Origin: a bacterium
GTDB lineage: Bacteria > Hinthialibacterota > Hinthialibacteria > OLB16
Direction of reading: 5' to 3'
Assembly: GCA_022072055.1 (NCBI GenBank)
Contig: JAJVIK010000004.1
Coordinates: forward strand, 150,820 to 214,819
DNA length: 64,000 bases
Position numbers and translations under genes: made by a program. Of this stretch, positions 42,166-51,664 are shown piece by piece. Positions within the stretch are counted from its first letter, which is position 1, and every line of letters begins with the position of its first letter. The notes beneath the pieces are model-generated. The model was not told the DNA's origin and searched no databases. It was given only the letters and a program-made list of their open reading frames with translations.

Positions 42166-44105
42166 ATTTGCCCGATCCATCCCGTGAAAGCATGACCGAG
42201 CAGAGGCGGAATCCGCGAACCCGGGACCGCGTTCTCATGGCGCTCGCGACCGTCCTCTTTGGCGTCGTCCTGGTCCGGACAGCGTGGCTATGTGATGACG
42301 CCTACATCACCTTGCGGACAGTGGACAATTTTACCCATGGTTTCGGACTCCGCTGGAATATCGCGGACCGTGTGCAGGCCTACACCCATCCGTTGTGGAT
42401 GTTTCTGATCTCCTCGGTCTATTCCTTCACCGAGGAGCCGTATTACACGGCGCTTTTCCTTTCCATCGGGGTGAGCACGGCCGCCGTGGCCTTGTTTCTC
42501 CTCAAACTGGCGCCACCGGGGCGTGGTGTCCTCTTGGCGGCGACTGTCCTGATTCTGTCAAAGGCCTTTGTGGATTACTCCACCTCGGGACTCGAAAACC
42601 CCCTGACCCACCTGCTTCTGGTTCTCTTCTTGTGGCTTTTCTTTCAGGGAGTCGAGAGTGGCTTAGGACTGTTGGCGTTGTCGGGAGTCGCCGCGCTCGG
42701 CACGGTCAACCGCCTCGACACCGCCCTCCTGTTCGCGCCCGCCGTTGCCCTTGCATGGTGGAAGCGCCCCAAGATCAAAGGGACGTTGGCGCTCCTTGCG
42801 GGAGGGATTCCATTGATCGCCTGGACCACCTTCTCGCTCGTCTATTACGGTTTCCCCTTCCCGAACACCGCCTACGCCAAACTCAGCACGGGGGTTCCTC
42901 CGAGCACTCTCGCGCTCCAGGGCATTCATTACTTTGTCAATTCGATTTCCATGGACCCCCTCACGCTCCTGGTGATCGGCGCGGGGATGTTTTTGGGATG
43001 GATTCAAGGGGGAGCGGCCGAGCGCGCGGTGGCGCTTGGCGTGTGTTTTTACCTGGTCTATGTCATCCGGGTCGGCGGCGATTTCATGAGCGGGCGGTTC
43101 TTCTCCGCCCCGCTGGTGTTCGCGCTCGCCTTGGTCGTCCGGTCTCCGCTAAGGTTCTGGAAGGAGTGGCTTCCCGCCACCACGCTTGTTCTGTTCGTGG
43201 GCTTGTCCTCCCCCTTGTGTCCGGTTCGAACCGGCGGCGAGTACGGGAACCCGGAATTGGTCCTCGATAACGGGATCGCGGATGAACGCAAGATCTACTA
43301 TGGCTGGACCGGCCTGTTGAAACACGACTGGAGGGTTCCGGTCATCCAACATAAATGGGGGACCGAGGGGGCCGAATTTCGCGCTCGGGGGGATTGCTTC
43401 ATCCCCAACCGAACCGGGATGGGATTCCTTGGCTACTTCTCCGGTCCGCGGGTCCATATCCTGGATCAGCATGGCCTCACTGAGCCGCTCCTTGCCCGCC
43501 TGGAAGTTTTCGACAAGGAGGGCTGGAGAATTGGGCACATGGTTCGTGAGGTCCCTCGAGGGTACCGTGAAACCCTCGAAGGCGGGGAAAGCCGGATCGC
43601 GGACCCCGACCTTGCCGAATACCATGAGCTCCTTGGCCTGATCACGCGCGGAAACCTGTTTGATCGTAAACGATGGGCGGCGATCCTCCGAATGAACCTC
43701 GGGGAATGCAACCTCCTCCTCGGAGATTACCATCGGAACCGAATCCAGCATCTTCGCGCCGCCGACGTGGCCCTTCCTCGGCCGGATGGGGCCCGGTGGG
43801 AGGATTCCGGCGTGAAACGGATTTCGAGGGAGGCGCTGCAGGTGGAGTTGGATAGGACCCATTTCTCGAACGAGATGGAGATCAGTCTGGATGGGAATGA
43901 CGTTTACCGGATCGATCTGGTTTTGCGCGACACCCGGATCGCGGATTTCGTGATCGAACCGGAGTCGGGCGCGCCGACCGGGTTGGTGACCCGAAAACTC
44001 GCGGTTCCGGCGGCCGCGCGCTGGAGGGGCTTCGATAGCGTGAGGGTTGTGCCCCTTTCCGGAGACGAGAGATACAGCGTGGGACACCTGATTCTCAAGG
44101 AATGA
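42162..44105 (+). CDS. GT-C-type membrane glycosyltransferase-like protein, second copy
   Basis: 647 residues, overlapping the first copy by ATGA (an ATG at 42192 is an alternative start). LCDDAYITLRTVDNFTHGFG and RWNIADRVQAYTHPLWMFLI match AftB-like GT-C enzymes, with the DD pair intact. VDYSTSGLENPLTHLLLVLF and a soluble C-terminal domain (DEISLDGNDVYRIDLVL-like beta strands) parallel the first copy throughout. The family uses polyprenyl-linked sugars at the periplasmic face; in actinobacteria AftB adds arabinose to the cell-wall polymer, but the sugar here is unknown. Tandem duplication followed by divergence is the simplest history. Confidence 0.82.
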   Translation: MNLPDPSRESMTEQRRNPRTRDRVLMALATVLFGVVLVRTAWLCDDAYITLRTVDNFTHGFGLRWNIADRVQAYTHPLWMFLISSVYSFTEEPYYTALFLSIGVSTAAVALFLLKLAPPGRGVLLAATVLILSKAFVDYSTSGLENPLTHLLLVLFLWLFFQGVESGLGLLALSGVAALGTVNRLDTALLFAPAVALAWWKRPKIKGTLALLAGGIPLIAWTTFSLVYYGFPFPNTAYAKLSTGVPPSTLALQGIHYFVNSISMDPLTLLVIGAGMFLGWIQGGAAERAVALGVCFYLVYVIRVGGDFMSGRFFSAPLVFALALVVRSPLRFWKEWLPATTLVLFVGLSSPLCPVRTGGEYGNPELVLDNGIADERKIYYGWTGLLKHDWRVPVIQHKWGTEGAEFRARGDCFIPNRTGMGFLGYFSGPRVHILDQHGLTEPLLARLEVFDKEGWRIGHMVREVPRGYRETLEGGESRIADPDLAEYHELLGLITRGNLFDRKRWAAILRMNLGECNLLLGDYHRNRIQHLRAADVALPRPDGARWEDSGVKRISREALQVELDRTHFSNEMEISLDGNDVYRIDLVLRDTRIADFVIEPESGAPTGLVTRKLAVPAAARWRGFDSVRVVPLSGDERYSVGHLILKE

Positions 44106-44199
44106 GGCGCTCCGTCGCTCCCCTTTCCCCTGACATCTTCTCCAAGCTATGGTAACTTTCGGTCTCGATCTCATACTCCCCGTGACAAGGAGCGCGCAC

Positions 44200-45342
44200 A
44201 TGAATCTGGTTCTAGTGATGATGCTGACCCTCAAGGCGGGACCCGAGGGATTCTTCGGCGGCCCCGTGAGATTCGCGGCCTCTGGAGACTCGGCGGAGCA
44301 CATGGTCCTCGTGGTGCAAACCGAGGATGGCCAGGACCTGGGGTTTGCCCAGCGGGATGGCGCCGAATTCGTCTTCCTGGCCCCCGCGATGAAACCCAAC
44401 GAGGAAAAGAAACTCAAGCTTTCCCCGGCCAAGAATCCGCCCACGCGCGTGTTGCTCACCTTGGCCGATCACAAGATCCCGGTAGTGATCGATGGGGTTC
44501 CGTTCACCGCCTACCACTTCGGGCCTGACCTCCCCAAACCCTTCCTGCATCCGGTGCTGCTGGAGGGCGAGCATCGCCTCACCCGCGCCTACCCAATCGA
44601 GGATCTGCCCTATGAAACCAAGGAGATGCGCGATCACCGTCACCATGTCTCCTGGTGGGTGGCGCAAGATGAAGTGAATGACGGACGGTTTTGGATGGTC
44701 GAGGAGGGTCATGGGTGGCAGAAGACCCGTGAAATCCTGGAGGTCGTCTCCGGTCCGGTGTTCGGGAAGTTCCGCGCGATGAACGATTGGGTCCAGGGGG
44801 ACAAGCGCGTGGTGCAAGAGGAGCGCGAGTATGTGTTTTACGTCACGGAAGGCCCGGACCGCCTGACCGACTCGCGCGTGACCTTCACCGCCACGGATGG
44901 GGATGTGACCTTCCATGACACCAAGGAAGGCGGGGTTTGCTCCTTCCGCATGAACCCGCTGATCGACGAGAAGCGCGGGGGCGGGAAAATGGCCAACTCA
45001 AACGGCAAGGTGGGTGAGGCCGAGTGTTGGGGCAAGGCCGCCGACTGGTGCGATTACAGCGGAAACTTGAATGGCCAGAATGTCGGGATCGCGGTGATGG
45101 ACAATCCCGCCAACTTCCGCCACCCCACCCACTGGCATATTCGCGGGTACGGGTTGTACAGCACGAGTGTCTTCGGACTCAAGTCCTTCGGCGAGGCGGA
45201 GAGCGGGGAATACACGCTCCCGAACGGCCAGGAGCTCACCTTCCGTTACCGTGTGTTCATGCACAAGGGGGATACCCAGGAGGCCAAGGTGGCCGAGCAC
45301 TATTCGGCCTATTCGACACCGCCCGCGGCGACCGTTCACTAG
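44200..45342 (+). CDS. DUF6807 (PmoA-like) family protein
   Basis: 380 residues from the ATG at 44200 (AAGGAG 7 bases upstream). An N-terminal hydrophobic segment MNLVLVMMLTLKAGPEGFF may be an export signal. The core HRLTRAYPIEDLPYETKEMR, DHRHHVSWWVAQDEVNDGRF and HPTHWHIRGYGLYSTSVFGL matches the DUF6807 family (historically called PmoA-like), common in planctomycetes and Bacteroidota near sulfatases and DUF1080 proteins. Its beta-sandwich, His-rich face suggests carbohydrate or metal binding; no activity is established. It precedes a DUF1080 gene, a frequent neighbourhood. Confidence 0.85.
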   Translation: MNLVLVMMLTLKAGPEGFFGGPVRFAASGDSAEHMVLVVQTEDGQDLGFAQRDGAEFVFLAPAMKPNEEKKLKLSPAKNPPTRVLLTLADHKIPVVIDGVPFTAYHFGPDLPKPFLHPVLLEGEHRLTRAYPIEDLPYETKEMRDHRHHVSWWVAQDEVNDGRFWMVEEGHGWQKTREILEVVSGPVFGKFRAMNDWVQGDKRVVQEEREYVFYVTEGPDRLTDSRVTFTATDGDVTFHDTKEGGVCSFRMNPLIDEKRGGGKMANSNGKVGEAECWGKAADWCDYSGNLNGQNVGIAVMDNPANFRHPTHWHIRGYGLYSTSVFGLKSFGEAESGEYTLPNGQELTFRYRVFMHKGDTQEAKVAEHYSAYSTPPAATVH

Positions 45343-45364
45343 AGCGGTTAACGTTATCGTGGAG

Positions 45365-45441
45365 CGCCTTGGAGGGCCACGCTCAGTCGTGGCCGGCCTT
45401 ACGGAACCGCGGGACGCGACGGAGCGCGTCCCTCCAAGGCG
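45365..45441. repeat. Multi-stem REP/MITE-like palindromic element
   Basis: An outer 12-bp inverted repeat, CGCCTTGGAGGG (45365-45376) with CCCTCCAAGGCG (45430-45441), encloses two hairpins: CCACG-CTCAGT-CGTGG around 45377-45392 and GGGACGCG-ACGGAG-CGCGTCCC (45411-45432), the latter competing with the outer stem. It sits between the DUF6807 and DUF1080 genes. The nested clover-like fold and compact size suggest a dispersed repeat or small non-autonomous mobile element; no second copy was found in this window. Confidence 0.6.
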
Positions 45442-45505
45442 AGCAAGCCGGAAATCAGGGATGCATTCACAAGAAGCGTCCGAGTCCATGAAGAGGAGGA
45501 ATGAC

Positions 45506-46198
45506 ATGAAGCTCTTGTCACTGTTGGTTCTGATGGTTCTTCCATGGGCCATGGGGCCCTCCCTTGCCGCCGACAACACTCCACCGGAGGGTTTCGTGGC
45601 GCTGTTCAACGGGAAGGACCTCACCGGCTGGAGAGGTGTCGGCAAGTCCCCCCTCGACAACCCGGAGAAGCGAGCCGCGATGACCCCGGAACAGCTCGCC
45701 GAGGCCCGGAAGGTCGCCGATGAGAGCATGCGCACCCACTGGAAGGTCGAGGATGGGGCGCTGGTCTTCGATGGGAAGGGCGAGAGCCTCGCCACGGGGA
45801 AGGACTATGGCGATTTCGAGCTCTTTGTGGATTGGAAGATCCTCAAGGATGGGGACAGCGGCATTTACCTCCGAGGCTCTCCGCAGGTGCAGATCTGGGA
45901 CCCGGCCAACCCGAGCGCCAAGGGACATGGCTCCGGCGGGCTGTACAACAACCAGAAGAACCCCTCGACCCCGTTGGTCAAGGCCGACAACCCGGTGGGG
46001 GAGTGGAACACCTTCTACATCAAGATGGTGGGCGAGCGGGTGACCGTGAAACTCAACGACAAACTGGTCGTGGACAACGTGGTCCTGGAAAACTACTGGA
46101 ACCGTGAAAAACCCATCTACCCAACCGGACCGATTGAGCTCCAAAATCACGGCAACACGCTCTACTTCAAGAACATCTACATCAAGGAGCTGAATTAG
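45506..46198 (+). CDS. DUF1080 (3-keto-disaccharide hydrolase-like) secreted protein
   Basis: 230 residues from the ATG 6 bases after AGGAGG (an in-frame ATG lies 18 bases upstream). Signal peptide KLLSLLVLMVLPWAMGPSLA. EGFVALFNGKDLTGWRGVGK, WKVEDGALVFDGKGESLATG, GDFELFVDWKILKDGDSGIY and GPIELQNHGNTLYFKNIYIK are the defining motifs of DUF1080, a concanavalin-like jelly roll. Some members hydrolyse 3-keto-disaccharides made by GMC or Gfo/Idh oxidases, but most are untested. The genomic setting next to DUF6807 and the planctomycete cytochrome protein is typical. Confidence 0.92.
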   Translation: MKLLSLLVLMVLPWAMGPSLAADNTPPEGFVALFNGKDLTGWRGVGKSPLDNPEKRAAMTPEQLAEARKVADESMRTHWKVEDGALVFDGKGESLATGKDYGDFELFVDWKILKDGDSGIYLRGSPQVQIWDPANPSAKGHGSGGLYNNQKNPSTPLVKADNPVGEWNTFYIKMVGERVTVKLNDKLVVDNVVLENYWNREKPIYPTGPIELQNHGNTLYFKNIYIKELN

Positions 46199-46259
46199 AA
46201 CGGAGAGACCTCCTTGGAAGGTGGCATGGGCGTCCCCGCTCATGCACCCCGGAACGAAG

Positions 46260-49200
46260 ATGCTTGAAAACCGCCCACGAGCCTTTTCCCGCGCTGTCGC
46301 CGGACCATGGATTCTGGCCATCTGTCTCGCTTGGCGCGGACCGGCGTGGTCTGAAGACCCCACCAAGGAGAAGCCCCTCCCGCCACCGGCCGCACGCAAG
46401 GTGGAGTTCACCGCGGACATCCGACCGATTCTCGAATCGAAGTGTTTCTCCTGTCACGGCGCGGCAAAGCAACGGGCGGGCTTTCGGCTGGATACAAGGG
46501 CGGGGTTGCTGGCGGGAGGCAATACCGGCCCGGCCGTTGCACCGGGAGACAGCACGAGGAGTCTGCTGGTCCGTTATGTGGCCGGTGTGGATCCCGATGT
46601 GATCATGCCCCCCGAGGGGGACCCGCTCACCCCGGAACAGGTGGGTCTGCTCCGAGCCTGGATCGACCAGGGGGTGGAGTGGCCTGATGACGGCGGCGCG
46701 CCGGCCAAGTCCGCTCTCACCTCGAAAACCGACCACTGGTCCTTCCATCCCCCCGTCCGTCCCGACCTTCCCTCGGTGAGGAACAGCGCCTGGCCTCGAA
46801 GTCCGATTGACTACTTTGTCTTGGCCAGACTGGAGCAAGAGGGATTATCCCCTTCACCCGAAGCGGATCGCCATACCCTCGCGCGGCGTCTGTCCCTGGA
46901 CTTGATCGGCCTGCCGCCGACCCCCGAAGAGGCGGATGCCTTCGCGCTCGACTCTTCCGCCGGTGCTTACGAGAGATATGTCGAGCGGCTCCTCGCCTCG
47001 CCCCATTATGGGGAACGCTGGGCGCGTCATTGGCTCGATCTGGCGCGTTACGCCGACACCAACGGGTTTGAGAAGGACCGGGTTCGCTCGATCTGGCCCT
47101 ATCGGGATTGGGTGATTCGGGCCTTCAACGAAGACATGCCTTTCGACCGTTTCACCATCGAGCAGATCGCCGGAGACATGCTCCCGAACGCCGGACTCTC
47201 CCAGAAGGTCGCCACCGGTTTCCATCGCAACACCATGATCAACGAGGAAGGCGGGATCGATGTCGAAGAGTTCCGCTATGAGGCGGTGGTCGACCGGGTC
47301 AAGACCACCGGGGCGGTCTGGCTGGGGCTGACCCTCAATTGCGCCCAATGCCACGACCACAAGTTCGATCCGATCACACAACGCGAATACTGGGAGGTGT
47401 TCGCCTTCCTGAACAACGCCGATGAGCCGGACTTGGATGTCCCCGGCGGGGAGGACCTCCGTAGGCGCGACACGATCCAGGCCGGCATCGAGGCGATCGA
47501 AGCCCGCCTTGAGGAGGAGTTCCCTCCCTTCGAGGAAAGACGAACCTGGGAGGTCCTTGATCCGTCCCAGTATGCCGCTTTCGGCGGGTCCGTTCTCGCC
47601 AAGCTCGAGGATCACTCGCTGCTGGCAGTGGGAGAGAACCCGGCCGCCGCGACCTATGAAATGGAAGTGGCCCTGGGCCCCGGGGAATTGGACTCGTTCC
47701 GTTTGGAGGCGTTGGTCGAGAAGCGCCTGGACGCCAAGGGACCGGGTCGCGCCGGGAACGGGAATTTCGTGCTTTCGGAATTCGCGGTCATCCTCTCCGC
47801 CACCGAGGGCGCCGAGGCCGCTGCGCTTTCGTTTTCCTCGGCCATCGCGGATGTCTCACAGACCGGCTTTCCGGCCTCCGCGGCCATTGACGGCAACCCC
47901 CGAACGGGCTGGGCGGTGGATAACGGCTCGGGCGACCTGAGGAGGGACCTCACTGCCACTTTCCAGCTTCAGCACCCGATCCTGCTCGGAAGCGGCGCAA
48001 CGGCGCGCGTTGTCCTCAAGCAGGCTTGGGGGAACCAGCACACTCTGGGCAAATTTCGCCTCTTGGCGGGCAAGGTCACGCGCGAGCATCTCCACCCGGA
48101 GCTGCCCCTCGCGGAACAGCGCGCCCTCCATCTTCGCGAGAAGCTTGCGGAATGGGAGGCCAAGGTCGCGCCGGAGGCGAGACGCTGGACCCTGCTCGAT
48201 CCCGAATCGTTTACCTCCGAGTTGGGCGCGACGCTGACCGAGCTGGAGGACCGATCGATCCTCGCAAGCGGGGATCGGCCCAACCGGGACCGCTATCGGG
48301 TCGAGTTCCCCTCGCCCCTCGAAACGATCACCGCGATCAAGCTGGAAACCCTTCCGCACGAGAGCCTTCCCGATAACGGTCCTGGTCGGGGGGATGTGAT
48401 GGGGAAAGGCGATTTCATGATCTCCGATCTCCGGTTATATGCGAACGGCGCGCTGGGCGCGGTGACCCTGGAGCTCGTGAACGCCTCGGAGGCGCCCTTC
48501 GATCCCGACCATGGGGTCGAGAAGGCCATCGATGGGGTCGCCGACACGGGTTGGAAGATCATGAAGGGGGGCGGGATCCCGCACACCGCGGTCTTCGGGA
48601 TCAAGGAGCCGCGTCCCCTCGAAGCGGGGTCGAAACTCTCCCTGGTCATTACCCAATGGTTCCTCCATCAGAGCACACTGGGCCGTTTCCGAGTGTGGGT
48701 CACCGCGGATCCCGCGCCGGTCAAGGCCATCGACCTTCGCCCCGAGGTGGAGGCGGCGCTGGTGGTCGCGCCCGCCGAGCGGACCCCGGAGCAGCTCGCC
48801 GCAATCAAGATGCATTTCCTCTCGATCTCCCCCGATCTTTCGGAGCAACATTCCCGGATCGCCGCCCTTCGCGCGCAGATTCCGGTCTTCCCAACCACCT
48901 TAGTGATGCAGGAGCGAGCAACCCTAAGGAAAACCCATGTCCATGTGCGCGGCGAGTTCCTGCGCAAGGGGATTGAGGTGGAGCCCGGGGTTCCGGCGGT
49001 TCTGCATCCGCTACCGAAAGAGAAAGCCAGGAACCGTTTGACCTTCGCGGAGTGGCTGGTGGATGAAGACAATCCCTTGGTGGGGCGGGTGGTGATGAAT
49101 CGCCTCTGGCAGGCTTATTTTGGGCGAGGGTTTGTGTACACCGCCGAAGATTTTGGGATCCAGGGGGAGCCGCCCAGCCACCCCGAACTCCTTGACTGGT

Positions 49201-49970
49201 TGGCGACGGAGTTCGCCATGCGGAAGTGGAGCCTCAAGGAAATGCACCGCCTGGTTGTCACCTCGGCCACCTACCGTCAGTCTTCGCGGGCGACCCCCGA
49301 GCTCTTGGCGCGCGACCCGGCCAACATCCTGCTCGCCCGAGGTCCCCGTTTCCGGGTCGAGTCCGAGATGGTGCGGGACATCGCCCTGACCTCGAGCGGT
49401 CTTCTGAATCCGAAAATCGGGGGGCCGAGCGTGTTCCCGCCTCAGCCGGAGGGGGTGATGGAGGTGGCCTATGGCGGCGCGAAGTGGCCCGCCAGCGCGG
49501 GCGGCGACCGCTATCGGCGCGCGCTCTACACTCATCTCAAGCGCACCGCGCTCTATCCGGGTCTCACAGTTTTCGACATGCCGCCGCCGGACACGGTCTG
49601 CACCCGGCGGTCACGGGCGAACACGCCGCTTCAGTCGTTGACTATCCTGAACGACGAAGTCTATGTCGAGGCGGCTCGCGCGTTGGCGAGGCGCGTGCTC
49701 GCGGAGGGTCCGGAGGAGACCGAGGGGCGGATTCGCTTCGCCTTTCGCGCGATCCTTACTCGGGAGCCGCTTCCGCGTGAGGTAGACCGATTGAAGTCGT
49801 TTCAAGAGGCGAGAGTGGCTGAATTCACCGCCAATCCGGAGGCGGCCCTTCAGTTGGCCGCGCTTACCGCGGATGCAAACCGTCCCGACGCCGAGGCTTG
49901 CGCCCTGGCCGCCTGGACCGCCACCTGCCGGGTGATCTTGAATTTGGACGAGGCGATTACGAAGGAGTGA
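46260..49970 (+). CDS. Planctomycete cytochrome c / DUF1549 / DUF1553 protein
   Basis: 1236 residues from the ATG at 46260; GTG at 46221 or ATG at 46242 are alternatives and none has a strong ribosome binding site. After an export signal, SKCFSCHGAAKQRAGFRLDT has a CxxCH haem motif (Cys62, Cys65, His66), followed by a second PSCyt1 half with DVIMPPEGDPLTPEQVGLLR. DUF1549 covers SPIDYFVLARLEQEGLSPSP through WARHWLDLARYADTNGFEKD and LNCAQCHDHKFDPITQREYW. A long insertion of discoidin-like beta domains (residues about 400-830) separates it from DUF1553 (NRLWQAYFGRGFVYTAEDFG, RRSRANTPLQSLTILND). Periplasmic; the oxidised substrate is unknown. This architecture is a strong marker for planctomycete-like lineages. 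Confidence 0.93.
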   Translation: MLENRPRAFSRAVAGPWILAICLAWRGPAWSEDPTKEKPLPPPAARKVEFTADIRPILESKCFSCHGAAKQRAGFRLDTRAGLLAGGNTGPAVAPGDSTRSLLVRYVAGVDPDVIMPPEGDPLTPEQVGLLRAWIDQGVEWPDDGGAPAKSALTSKTDHWSFHPPVRPDLPSVRNSAWPRSPIDYFVLARLEQEGLSPSPEADRHTLARRLSLDLIGLPPTPEEADAFALDSSAGAYERYVERLLASPHYGERWARHWLDLARYADTNGFEKDRVRSIWPYRDWVIRAFNEDMPFDRFTIEQIAGDMLPNAGLSQKVATGFHRNTMINEEGGIDVEEFRYEAVVDRVKTTGAVWLGLTLNCAQCHDHKFDPITQREYWEVFAFLNNADEPDLDVPGGEDLRRRDTIQAGIEAIEARLEEEFPPFEERRTWEVLDPSQYAAFGGSVLAKLEDHSLLAVGENPAAATYEMEVALGPGELDSFRLEALVEKRLDAKGPGRAGNGNFVLSEFAVILSATEGAEAAALSFSSAIADVSQTGFPASAAIDGNPRTGWAVDNGSGDLRRDLTATFQLQHPILLGSGATARVVLKQAWGNQHTLGKFRLLAGKVTREHLHPELPLAEQRALHLREKLAEWEAKVAPEARRWTLLDPESFTSELGATLTELEDRSILASGDRPNRDRYRVEFPSPLETITAIKLETLPHESLPDNGPGRGDVMGKGDFMISDLRLYANGALGAVTLELVNASEAPFDPDHGVEKAIDGVADTGWKIMKGGGIPHTAVFGIKEPRPLEAGSKLSLVITQWFLHQSTLGRFRVWVTADPAPVKAIDLRPEVEAALVVAPAERTPEQLAAIKMHFLSISPDLSEQHSRIAALRAQIPVFPTTLVMQERATLRKTHVHVRGEFLRKGIEVEPGVPAVLHPLPKEKARNRLTFAEWLVDEDNPLVGRVVMNRLWQAYFGRGFVYTAEDFGIQGEPPSHPELLDWLATEFAMRKWSLKEMHRLVVTSATYRQSSRATPELLARDPANILLARGPRFRVESEMVRDIALTSSGLLNPKIGGPSVFPPQPEGVMEVAYGGAKWPASAGGDRYRRALYTHLKRTALYPGLTVFDMPPPDTVCTRRSRANTPLQSLTILNDEVYVEAARALARRVLAEGPEETEGRIRFAFRAILTREPLPREVDRLKSFQEARVAEFTANPEAALQLAALTADANRPDAEACALAAWTATCRVILNLDEAITKE

Positions 49971-49994
49971 GGGGTCTGAGGTTGAGGGCCATTC

Positions 49995-50080
49995 TGGTGC
50001 CGGCGCGGAGACTCGAACTCCGACGGGGGTCGCCCACCAGAACCTAAATCTGGCGCGTCTACCAATTCCGCCACACCGGC
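49995..50080 (-). tRNA. tRNA-Leu, anticodon UAG
   Basis: Minus strand. The 86-base sequence starts GCCGGTGTGGCGGAATTGGT and has acceptor stem GCCGGTG/CGCCGGC with one G-U pair, discriminator A and encoded CCA. The anticodon stem CCAGA/TCTGG holds loop TTTAGGT (anticodon TAG), which reads CUA and CUG. A long variable arm and GGTTCGAG-like T-loop (GAGTTCGAGTCTC) are as expected for a class II tRNA. It lies 48 bases downstream of holB. Confidence 0.96.
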
Positions 50081-50128
50081 ACAAACCTCAGTCTACCAGA
50101 AACCGCGCCCCGTGCCGAAGACCTTGGC

Positions 50129-51139
50129 TCACCCACGCGACGCCCGCGAACGAGCCGAAACCTCCGACAGGAAAGTCGCCAGGCAATTCGGGCGGTTCGC
50201 GTACCCCAGAATCCCCTCTTCATACTCGAAGCCCCGGTCGATCAGCTCGGCCAGGTCCTCAGTGGAAAAAGCGGTGGCCCAGCGCTTGAGGGTCTTGGTC
50301 TCGGAAAGGTGGGTCTGAGGCTCCGCGCGCCCCTCGGCGAGCAGCAGGCAATCCCGCAGCAGGTCGCGCCAATGGCGCACAAACCGGGCCGTGGTCTCCC
50401 AATCGTATTTGAGCGCCTTGACCTGGGGGATGAAGGCATACTCCCCTTCGCGCACCGCGAGATCAAGCAGACGCACGCTCTCCTCGCGCACCTGCGCCAC
50501 CCCCTCGGAGAGCGCCGCCTCGGGCAGCAATCCCTCATTGGCCGCCCAAAGCCCCGCCTGACGAGCCTCCGCCCGCGACAGTCCCTTCCCTTCCACCAGC
50601 CCGGCCTCGATGGTCTCCTCGGCGGGGGAAAGAATCGGCACGGGCAGGCAACGCGACCGGATGGTGGGGAGAATCCGCTCGCGGTTCTCGGTCACAAAGA
50701 TGAACACGGCGTGCGGGGGCGGCTCCTCCATGTATTTGAGCATCGCCCCGGCGGCCTCCGGCTTCATCATCTCCGCCTCGTACACGCAGCCGACCACCTT
50801 GTCGCCTTCAAAAGGTTGCAGCACAAGACGGTCTTGAAGCTGTTCGCGGAGGGTGTCGATGGAGATGTTGGGCAGCCCTTTTTCCCGGCTCGGTTCGATC
50901 CAGATGAAATCGGGGTGCAACCCTTGCGGCACGCGGCGGCAGTTGCGGCACTCCCCACAAGCCCCGAAAGGGCCGTCGCCGGTTTCGCAGAAGACACTCT
51001 GCCCGAAACGAAGCGCGACCTCGCGTTGGCCCGCGCCGGTGGGGCCATGGATCAGGATCGAATGGTTGAACAAACCCCGCGAGCGCCCCACGCGGGCGAT
51101 CTTCTCGGCGATGCGAAAGTGGGGGGGGATGGGGCTCAC
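50129..51139 (-). CDS. holB: DNA polymerase III delta-prime subunit
   Basis: 336 residues. ILIHGPTGAGQREVALRFGQ is the Walker A region, with Gln in place of the catalytic Lys, in keeping with delta-prime being a non-hydrolysing clamp-loader subunit. CGECRNCRRVPQGLHPDFIW is the Cys4 zinc module, and GDKVVGCVYEAEMMKPEAAG with NRERILPTIRSRC covers Walker B and the SRC arginine-finger motif. The N-terminal AAA+ core is followed by a helical collar domain. It lies 7 bp downstream of accB, in an efp-accB-holB transcript. Confidence 0.92.
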   Translation of the reverse strand: MSPIPPHFRIAEKIARVGRSRGLFNHSILIHGPTGAGQREVALRFGQSVFCETGDGPFGACGECRNCRRVPQGLHPDFIWIEPSREKGLPNISIDTLREQLQDRLVLQPFEGDKVVGCVYEAEMMKPEAAGAMLKYMEEPPPHAVFIFVTENRERILPTIRSRCLPVPILSPAEETIEAGLVEGKGLSRAEARQAGLWAANEGLLPEAALSEGVAQVREESVRLLDLAVREGEYAFIPQVKALKYDWETTARFVRHWRDLLRDCLLLAEGRAEPQTHLSETKTLKRWATAFSTEDLAELIDRGFEYEEGILGYANRPNCLATFLSEVSARSRASRG

Positions 51140-51146
51140 GGGCGTC

Positions 51147-51650
51147 CTACGACGCCGCCACTCGGAACAACGGTTGTCCGAACTCGACCGGCGCGTTGTT
51201 TTCAGCCAGGATCTCCACTATCCGCCCGCCGCAACCGGCCTTGATCTCGTTCATCACCTTCATGGCCTCCAGGATGCAGACCACGGTTTCCGGCTGGACA
51301 TCGCTCCCGATCTGCACAAAGGGCGGCGAATCGGGCGCGGAGGAGCGATAGAAGGTCCCAACCATCGGGGAGGTGATCACCGAGAGGGCGCTTTCCGGGG
51401 CCTGCACCTCCCCTGCGGCCTCGGCGGGGAGAGCCTCGGCAACATCCTTGGAGGCCTGTGGCTGAAGAGTGGCGCCGCGCGTCTCCAGGGGATACGCAGG
51501 CGCCGGAAGATACCGTTCGGGCAGGAAGGTCTGAGTCAGCCCGGAACCCTTGCGCACACGGATGCGGGTCCCCTCCTGCTCGATCTCCAGCTCCTCGATG
51601 CCTGAGGTTTCCACCAGGCGGATGATCCTCTTCAGTTCACGGATATCCAT
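51147..51650 (-). CDS. accB: Biotin carboxyl carrier protein of acetyl-CoA carboxylase
   Basis: 167 residues. The N-terminus [20 protein letters not shown] is the AccB start; an Ala/Pro-rich linker (about residues 50-88) leads to the biotinyl domain beginning [20 protein letters not shown] and [19 protein letters not shown], with the biotinylated Lys131. It carries carboxybiotin between AccC and the AccAD transferase in fatty acid synthesis. accC normally follows accB; here its place is taken by holB, so accC must be elsewhere. Confidence 0.96.
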   Translation of the reverse strand: MDIRELKRIIRLVETSGIEELEIEQEGTRIRVRKGSGLTQTFLPERYLPAPAYPLETRGATLQPQASKDVAEALPAEAAGEVQAPESALSVITSPMVGTFYRSSAPDSPPFVQIGSDVQPETVVCILEAMKVMNEIKAGCGGRIVEILAENNAPVEFGQPLFRVAAS

Positions 51651-51664
51651 CGAGTGGGTTGCGC

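Noticed and set aside
49611-50084. Open frame beginning CRCGGIGRRARF
   Set aside because: This is the translation of the tRNA-Leu gene and antisense of the DUF1553 end, a frequent false annotation.
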